38,178 nt of DNA from Bacteroidota bacterium (GTDB lineage Bacteria; Bacteroidota; Bacteroidia; Bacteroidales; FEN-979): assembly GCA_014382125.1 (NCBI GenBank), contig JACNKI010000071.1:1-38178 (forward strand), in the 5' to 3' direction. This document shows positions 32,237 through 38,178 of this stretch, in pieces. Each line of letters opens with the position of its first letter. Position 1 is the stretch's first letter. A program made the translations under genes and the position numbers. The notes beneath the pieces were generated by a model. It made no database searches. It saw nothing but the letters and a program-made list of their open reading frames with translations, and was not told the origin of the DNA.

Positions 32237-33046
32237 ATGAATAAACAAAGCCGAATCCTGCTGTTGAAAAAACTGAAATATATTTTCCTCCTCCTTTTCA
32301 TCCCGGTTACCTTGATCCCATTAAACGGATCAGGACAACGGTTTGGTATACCGAATATGGCTATGTACGACAATGATAAGTTTCATTTCGGTTTTGTCCT
32401 GGGAGCTAATCTGAGTTATGCTACGATCAAACCCATTCCTGATCTCACAAGCCTTGTGTGGGACTCCACCCATATCCCCGATATCCTTCCGTTGCCTGAT
32501 TCAGCTATGATCTTGTCAATCGAATCAGCACCCACTCCCGGGTTTGTTATCAGTATCGTGGGCGATATGAAGATAGGTGCCCATTTTAACCTCCGTTTTG
32601 TTCCCTCTCTGGCATTTGGTGACCGTGACCTGATTTACAACCTAAAAACCTTCAGAGATGGCGATACAACCCTGGTTAATATCACCAAACGGGTTCCATC
32701 TACCTATATTAATCTGCCGATTGAAATAAGGTTTAAATCACGGCGGTACAGAAACTTTCGGACCTATTTGATGACAGGTGTTCAATATACACTCGATCTG
32801 GCGTCACAGGCAAAAAAGCGGGAACAGAAAAGCTCCGATCAGAAGATTGTCAAGTTCAGTCAGAATGATGTGTATATTGAAGCTGGTATCGGATTTGATT
32901 TTTATAACGAGTGGTTCAAATTCGGTGTTGAGCTGAAAATGATGTATGGCCTGATTGATGTATTGACTCGTGAGAATAATATTTATACAGACGGAATCGC
33001 AAAACTGAACTCCAAAGTCTTTCAACTCTCACTTACCTTTGAATAA
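32237..33046 (+). CDS. porT: PorT/SprT-like outer-membrane protein of the type IX secretion system
   Basis: A 269-residue protein with a hydrophobic N-terminal export segment (about residues 13-33) and an eight-strand-like barrel: FGFVLGANLSYATIKP, INLPIEIRFKSRRYRNFRTYLMTGVQYT, and a phenylalanine-rich terminus VFQLSLTFE. Its size, position after ubiE and the abundance of T9SS cargo here support PorT. PorT is required for T9SS function in Porphyromonas and Flavobacterium; its exact role is not known. Confidence 0.85.
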   Translation: MNKQSRILLLKKLKYIFLLLFIPVTLIPLNGSGQRFGIPNMAMYDNDKFHFGFVLGANLSYATIKPIPDLTSLVWDSTHIPDILPLPDSAMILSIESAPTPGFVISIVGDMKIGAHFNLRFVPSLAFGDRDLIYNLKTFRDGDTTLVNITKRVPSTYINLPIEIRFKSRRYRNFRTYLMTGVQYTLDLASQAKKREQKSSDQKIVKFSQNDVYIEAGIGFDFYNEWFKFGVELKMMYGLIDVLTRENNIYTDGIAKLNSKVFQLSLTFE

Positions 33047-33066
33047 GCTGTTTCCTTCCCTTTTTG

Positions 33067-33074
33067 TATCTTTG
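33067..33074 (+). promoter_or_regulatory. -7 promoter element for coaD
   Basis: TATCTTTG (TAnnTTTG) 17 bases before the coaD ATG at 33092. Confidence 0.6.
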
Positions 33075-33091
33075 TTCAGTAAAGCTTTCGC

Positions 33092-33550
33092 ATGAGTAAA
33101 ATAGCTGTATTCCCAGGTTCTTTTGATCCCATCACAAAAGGACATGAGTCGGTAATTCGACGGGCCAAACCACTTTTTGATACAATCATTGTTGCGATTG
33201 GTGAAAATTCAAAGAAGAACGGATACTTTCCGATGGAAAACCGGATCGGATGGATCCGGACCGTCTTTGCAGATGACCCCATAATCAGGATAGAAACCTA
33301 TGCCGGCCTGACCGTTGATTATTGTAGAAATGTGGGCGCTAAGTATATCCTTCGTGGCCTTCGAACAGCTGCTGATTTTGAGTTTGAACGGAGCATCGGC
33401 CAGATGAATAAAACCATGTTCCCTGAACTGGAGACTGTCTTTTTATTATGCGCATCCGAATACGCTGCCCTTAGCTCATCCATTGTCAGGGAGATCCACC
33501 GGAACGGAGGAGACATTTCACAATTTGTCCCTGCTGGTGTTGATCCATAA
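33092..33550 (+). CDS. coaD: phosphopantetheine adenylyltransferase
   Basis: Penultimate enzyme of coenzyme A synthesis, 152 residues. GSFDPITKGHESVIRRA is the nucleotidyltransferase HxGH-type site, KYILRGLRTAADFEFE is the family RGLR segment, and AALSSSIVREI is the SSS/T-R motif. Ends 71 bases before the thioredoxin-like gene. Confidence 0.96.
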   Translation: MSKIAVFPGSFDPITKGHESVIRRAKPLFDTIIVAIGENSKKNGYFPMENRIGWIRTVFADDPIIRIETYAGLTVDYCRNVGAKYILRGLRTAADFEFERSIGQMNKTMFPELETVFLLCASEYAALSSSIVREIHRNGGDISQFVPAGVDP

Positions 33551-33621
33551 ATCACCTGAAAGCGGGCAAATTGAATAACAAGTACGTTTTTTCATTAATG
33601 ACCCTAATGACCTCTTACATA

Positions 33622-35031
33622 ATGATACGGCAGTCTTATAAAATCCTGTTTTCGTTTATATTCCTTTTTATCCTGATATCAGGCATCGCAGCCCAGCAGG
33701 TAACCGTTTCCGGTTCCGCTTCCGGTGCAGAAGGGAAAACGCTAAAATTCGTTACATGGGCTGACATGATCACATTCACGGAAGAGTTGGTTGCACAAAC
33801 TACGATCGATTCATTAGGTAACTTCTCAGTGAGTTTTGAACTTCCTTCCACATCATATATCGCCTTAGCTATTGACCTTCACAGAGCCGGGCTCTATATG
33901 CAACCAGGCATGACATATCAATTAAAGATCGCACAAATCAACTACAAAGATAACCTGGAGGTCAATCCGTTTATTCTCTCTGAGGACCTGGATATCAAGT
34001 TAGTCTATCCGGGTGAGAATGGGCTGAATTTCCGGATCAATGCGTATAACGATAAATACAATCAGTTCCTGCTGGATCATTTCAATGCACTCTACCATGA
34101 ACGGAAGAAGAGTTACCTGGATACATTTCAACTGAAGATCAACAACATCTTCTCTGGGATCGAGCTGTCTTATTTTCAGAACTATATGCTTTACAAGACT
34201 GCTGGCCTGGAGCAGCTCGCACATACAAAAAGTCAGTACAATCTGGCCAGTTCATACTTCATCGATCAGCCCATACTTTACAAGAATGTGGAGTACATGC
34301 AGTTCTTCAATAACTATTTTACCAAGTACCTAACGGTCACATCCAATATCCTCCGAAAGATCGATCTGATCTCTGTAATCAAAGAGCCTGATCCTTATCC
34401 TGTTCTGATGAAAAAGCTGGCTGCCGACTCTGTGCTGAAGAATGAGAACTTACGGGAGCTGGTGTTGCTTAAAGGGCTCTTCGAACTTTTTTATTCCAAT
34501 CCGGAACTACAGGAGAACATCATCAGGATCCTGGCGACGATTCGTCAGGAAAGTCCATACGAGAACAACAGGATCGTAGGTGCAGATATGTATGATAAAG
34601 TCACAAAGCTAAGTCCCGGAACAAAAGCGCCTGAGTTTTATCTTCAGGGACGGGAGAAAGATGGCTGGAAATCGTTAGAGGATTTCAAGGGAAAACCTGT
34701 CGTCCTGAACTTCTGGACTACTTTTTGCGAAGAGTGCCTTGCCGAAATGGAACTTCAGGTCCCACTCTTTGAAAAATACAAAGATGAAGTGGAGTTTGTC
34801 AGCATCTGTATCAATAGATATTGGATTCAGATGAACTACTTTGCCGAGGTCAAACCGGAATTTGCCTGGTGGTTGCTTCATTACTCGGATAACACTGACT
34901 TGTTGATTGACTATGAGGTGAAAACATACCCCCTATATCTGATTATTGACAAACATGGGGATACATATCAATTCCCGGCTCCTCCTCCGAGCGAAGGATT
35001 GGAACGGGTGATAGAAAGCATTATTCACTAA
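33622..35031 (+). CDS. TlpA-like thioredoxin-domain protein
   Basis: Exported thiol-disulfide protein of 469 residues from the ATG at 33622 (MIRQSYKILFSFIFLFILISG, signal peptide). Earlier in-frame starts (TTG 33571, ATG 33598 and 33607) precede the signal peptide and are less likely. The N-terminal 120 residues are a beta-rich DUF4369-like domain. A helical middle follows, then the thioredoxin domain with WTTFCEEC (Cys369, Cys372; CEEC in place of CxPC). Role: probably periplasmic disulfide reduction; partner unknown. Confidence 0.83.
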   Translation: MIRQSYKILFSFIFLFILISGIAAQQVTVSGSASGAEGKTLKFVTWADMITFTEELVAQTTIDSLGNFSVSFELPSTSYIALAIDLHRAGLYMQPGMTYQLKIAQINYKDNLEVNPFILSEDLDIKLVYPGENGLNFRINAYNDKYNQFLLDHFNALYHERKKSYLDTFQLKINNIFSGIELSYFQNYMLYKTAGLEQLAHTKSQYNLASSYFIDQPILYKNVEYMQFFNNYFTKYLTVTSNILRKIDLISVIKEPDPYPVLMKKLAADSVLKNENLRELVLLKGLFELFYSNPELQENIIRILATIRQESPYENNRIVGADMYDKVTKLSPGTKAPEFYLQGREKDGWKSLEDFKGKPVVLNFWTTFCEECLAEMELQVPLFEKYKDEVEFVSICINRYWIQMNYFAEVKPEFAWWLLHYSDNTDLLIDYEVKTYPLYLIIDKHGDTYQFPAPPPSEGLERVIESIIH

Positions 35032-35056
35032 TTGATTCAAAGAAATAAAATAGATC

Positions 35057-38000
35057 ATGCTTGGTTTTGTAAAAAAAATGTTGGGGAGTAAATCTGAAAG
35101 GGACATTAAGGAGATTCAACCAATCGTTGAGAAGACCCTGGAGATTTACCCGACACTGAAGGAACTGTCGAATGATGAACTAAGGGCTATGACAGGTGAG
35201 TTCAAGAAGCGGATCAATGCATACCTGGTTGAGAAGGAGAAAGAGATCGAGGCATTGAAAGCTGAGATTGAATCTGAAGATGTGACAATTGAGGAGAAAG
35301 AGAAGCTTTACGCAACGCTGGATAAACTGGATAACGAGAGCTATGAACTCACACAGGAAATACTCGATGAGATTCTTCCTGAAGCTTTTTCTGTAATGCG
35401 GGAAACGGCACGGCGGTTTGTGGAGGAAGAATACCTGGAGGTGACAGTTACCGAAATGGACCGGGAGCTTGCTGCCGGAAGAGAGAGTATTGAGATAATT
35501 GGTGACAAAGCACGTTATCATAGCTCCTGGATGGCTGGAGGGAACATGATCCGATGGGATATGATTCACTACGAATGTCAGTTGGGTGGTGGGATTGTCT
35601 TGCACGATGGGAAAATCGCTGAGATGGCAACCGGAGAGGGGAAAACCCTGGTAGCGACATTACCTGTCTATCTCAATGCGCTTCCCGGGAAGGGCGTCCA
35701 TATCGTAACTGTAAACGATTACCTTGCCAGACGTGACTCGGAATGGATGGGAACATTGTATGAATTTCATGGACTGAAGGTTGACTGCATCGACAAGCAT
35801 GAACCCAATTCCGATGCCCGCAGGCAAGCTTATCTGGCCGATATCACGTTCGGCACCAACAATGAGTTCGGATTCGATTACCTGCGCGATAACATGACGA
35901 GCTTACCCGAAGAGCTGGTGCAGCGTGAACATAATTATGTCATCGTGGATGAGGTTGATTCCGTGTTGATCGACGATGCAAGAACTCCGCTGATCATCTC
36001 CGGACCCACTCCCAAAGGCGAGAACCAGCTTTTTGATAACCTGAAACCACAGGTAACCAAGTTGTACAATGCACAGCGTAACCTGATCAATAAATTGCTG
36101 GCAGAAGCGAAAAGTCTGGCATCCCAACCTGATACCCAGGACAACGTGAAGAAAATGGGAGACCAACTATTGCGTTGTCATCACGGATTACCAAAACACA
36201 AACCTGTGATCAAATACCTCAGTGAACCCGGGATGAAAGCGCTGATGCAGAAAACGCAGAACTTCTACATGCAGGAGCAATCGAAGAACATGCATATCAT
36301 AGATGATGAGCTCTTTTTCGTCATTGATGAGAAGAATAACACGATTGAGCTGACAGAGAAAGGGATCGATCTGTTGACCGAATCTTACGAGGAGGCCAAT
36401 TTCTATATACTGCCTGATATAGGGTCAGAGCTGGCTGAGCTGGATAACAAGGATCTGAAGGATTCTGAACTGATTGAAAAGAAGAATGTGTTGATGCGTG
36501 ATTATTCCATCAAATCGGAACGGGTTCATACGGTTAACCAGTTACTGAAGGCTTATGCCCTGTTTGAAAAGGATGTTGAATATGTGGTGATGGAGAACAA
36601 AGTGAAGATCGTCGATGAGCAAACAGGTCGTATCCTGGAGGGCAGACGATATTCTGATGGACTTCACCAGGCTATTGAGGCCAAGGAGAGCGTAAAGATA
36701 GAAGCTGCAACCCAGACCTATGCCACCATCACCTTGCAGAACTATTTCCGGATGTACAACAAACTGGCCGGTATGACAGGTACTGCTGAAACCGAAGCAG
36801 GTGAACTGTGGGATATTTATAAGCTGGATGTGATTGTAATCCCAACCAACAAGCCGATCGTCCGGGATGACCGGGAAGACCTGGTATATAAAACCAAACG
36901 GGAGAAGTTCAATGCGTTAATAGAAGAGATTAAAGATTTGGTGGATCATGGCAGGCCGGTGCTGGTAGGAACGACATCAGTCGAGACCTCGGAGCTTCTC
37001 AGTCGGATGCTGAAACGAGTCAATATTCCACACAATGTGCTGAATGCAAAATTGCACGCTAAGGAGGCGGATATTGTGGCTGAAGCCGGAAAGCCCGGTA
37101 CGGTAACAATCGCTACCAACATGGCTGGCCGGGGTACCGACATCAAACTTGGCCCGGGTGTGAAGGAGGCTGGTGGGTTAGCAATTATTGGTACGGAACG
37201 ACATGAATCCAGACGGGTCGACAGACAGCTCAGAGGTCGGTCAGGACGACAGGGAGACCCGGGCAGCTCCCAGTTTTTTGTCTCCCTGGAAGATGACCTG
37301 ATGCGAATGTTCGGATCGGAACGGATCGCGAAGATCATGGACAGCATGGGAATCGAAGATGGCGAAGTGATCCAGCATGGTATGATCTCCAAGTCGATTG
37401 AGCGTGCTCAGAAGAAGGTTGAAGAGAACAACTTCGGCATCCGGAAACGGTTGCTTGAATATGATGATGTGATGAACATCCAGCGGGAGGCTATTTATAA
37501 GAAGCGCCACCACGCCCTCTTTGGAGACCGGTTGGCTGTCGATATCGCCAACATGATCTACGATGTATGTGAAGCCTCATCCATGGATTACCAGGACAAT
37601 AAAGATTACGAAGGGCTCAAAATGGAGCTGTTGAAGGAGTTTGCAACCGAATGTCCGGTTTCCGAGAAAGAGTTCGAATCTATGAATAGTGATGATCTTA
37701 TCAGCAAAGTATATGAAACTGCTTACAAACGCTACAAAGATAAAAATGCAAGCATCGCTGACCGGGTTTTTCCGGTAGTGAAAAGTGTATTGGAAAATGA
37801 AACTCAGTATGAGAATATCGCAGTTCCGATCACAGATGGACTGAAAACAATGCAGGTGGTTGCTAACCTGAAGAAGGCTTACGATGACCAGGGGAAAGAG
37901 GTCGTGCTTTCCATCGAAAAAGGAGTGGTTCTGGGAATGATCGACAATGCATGGAAGGACCATCTGCGGGAGATGGATGATCTGAAGCAATCGGTTCAGA

Positions 38001-38178
38001 ATGCTGCATATGAACAGAAAGATCCGTTGCTGATCTATAAGTTTGAGTCGTTTGAACTCTTCAAGTCAATGATGATGCAAACCAACAGGGAGATCATCTC
38101 CTTCCTGATCAAATGCGATGTTCCTATGCAGGCCGATAATGTGCAGGAGGCCCAGACACGTAAACTGGATCGCCAGCG
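35057..38178 (+). CDS. secA: preprotein translocase ATPase SecA, 3' end outside the window
   Basis: Motor of the Sec pathway, delivering all signal-peptide proteins here to the periplasm before T9SS export. The gene is open from the ATG at 35057 to the window edge (1,040 codons), so it is missing from the ORF track. The start [19 protein letters not shown] is typical. Walker A is [11 protein letters not shown], the DEAD-like box is [18 protein letters not shown], followed by [21 protein letters not shown] and [12 protein letters not shown]. It has the enlarged N-terminal insert seen in Bacteroidota SecA (about 1,100 residues expected). Confidence 0.97.
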   Translation, partial: MLGFVKKMLGSKSERDIKEIQPIVEKTLEIYPTLKELSNDELRAMTGEFKKRINAYLVEKEKEIEALKAEIESEDVTIEEKEKLYATLDKLDNESYELTQEILDEILPEAFSVMRETARRFVEEEYLEVTVTEMDRELAAGRESIEIIGDKARYHSSWMAGGNMIRWDMIHYECQLGGGIVLHDGKIAEMATGEGKTLVATLPVYLNALPGKGVHIVTVNDYLARRDSEWMGTLYEFHGLKVDCIDKHEPNSDARRQAYLADITFGTNNEFGFDYLRDNMTSLPEELVQREHNYVIVDEVDSVLIDDARTPLIISGPTPKGENQLFDNLKPQVTKLYNAQRNLINKLLAEAKSLASQPDTQDNVKKMGDQLLRCHHGLPKHKPVIKYLSEPGMKALMQKTQNFYMQEQSKNMHIIDDELFFVIDEKNNTIELTEKGIDLLTESYEEANFYILPDIGSELAELDNKDLKDSELIEKKNVLMRDYSIKSERVHTVNQLLKAYALFEKDVEYVVMENKVKIVDEQTGRILEGRRYSDGLHQAIEAKESVKIEAATQTYATITLQNYFRMYNKLAGMTGTAETEAGELWDIYKLDVIVIPTNKPIVRDDREDLVYKTKREKFNALIEEIKDLVDHGRPVLVGTTSVETSELLSRMLKRVNIPHNVLNAKLHAKEADIVAEAGKPGTVTIATNMAGRGTDIKLGPGVKEAGGLAIIGTERHESRRVDRQLRGRSGRQGDPGSSQFFVSLEDDLMRMFGSERIAKIMDSMGIEDGEVIQHGMISKSIERAQKKVEENNFGIRKRLLEYDDVMNIQREAIYKKRHHALFGDRLAVDIANMIYDVCEASSMDYQDNKDYEGLKMELLKEFATECPVSEKEFESMNSDDLISKVYETAYKRYKDKNASIADRVFPVVKSVLENETQYENIAVPITDGLKTMQVVANLKKAYDDQGKEVVLSIEKGVVLGMIDNAWKDHLREMDDLKQSVQNAAYEQKDPLLIYKFESFELFKSMMMQTNREIISFLIKCDVPMQADNVQEAQTRKLDRQ

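Noticed and set aside
1-38178. tRNA genes, insertion sequences or integrase genes
   Set aside because: No cloverleaf-like tRNA sequence, transposase or integrase motif was recognised by eye; a tRNA scan would settle the first.

Overview
The window is from a member of the Bacteroidota, most likely a Bacteroidales-like environmental lineage. Evidence: Bacteroidota-type -7 promoter elements (TAnnTTTG) sit before at least a dozen genes; there are four cargo proteins with type IX secretion (T9SS) C-terminal sorting domains; gliding/T9SS genes gldA and porT are present; and ribosome-binding sites are weak. No tRNA, rRNA, CRISPR array, prophage or transposase was recognised. LAYOUT. 1-7.6 kb (minus strand): carbonic anhydrase; a large HEXXH metallopeptidase/beta-propeller/barrel protein; heptose epimerase rfaD; a LysA-like PLP decarboxylase; and the futalosine-pathway menaquinone genes mqnD and mqnB. 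7.6-11.8 kb (plus): an MFS transporter, a secreted lysyl-endopeptidase-like protease and mqnE, divergent from mqnB across a short, perfectly symmetric double promoter. 11.8-16.4 kb (minus): PASTA protein, T9SS cargo protein, RluD-type pseudouridine synthase and PlsC-type acyltransferase. 16.5-18.1 kb (plus): ddl and rdgB, overlapping by 4 bp and closed by a strong palindromic terminator. 18.1-20.7 kb (minus): FadL-type porin plus SGNH/GDSL lipoprotein. 20.7-25.7 kb: a DUF2027 protein that lacks the expected Smr domain, two T9SS cargo proteins, and metK preceded by what looks like a SAM-II riboswitch. 25.8-28.7 kb (minus): gldA, an unknown membrane protein and an N-terminally truncated DUF4143 ATPase remnant. 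28.7-38.2 kb (plus): rplM-rpsI-rpsB-tsf, ubiE/menG, porT, coaD, a TlpA-like thioredoxin and secA, which runs off the end. HOW THE GENES WORK TOGETHER. mqnB, mqnD and mqnE give part of the futalosine route to menaquinone, and ubiE/menG would do the final methylation. Envelope functions (rfaD, ddl, PASTA, plsC, fadL) and secretion (secA, porT, gldA and T9SS cargo) dominate the rest. MOST UNUSUAL SIGNAL. A family of short degenerate tandem word repeats is scattered through the window. Examples are ATCGAGC/ATCCAGC heptamers, GGATCC-rich words, CACCAGTT words, GGCATGGA words and a GGGTGAGGTG 30-mer. They lie between genes, inside otherwise conserved genes as in-frame additions to variable loops, and repeatedly on top of stop codons. 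All functional calls are from reading the sequence and remembered family knowledge; no database search was run.
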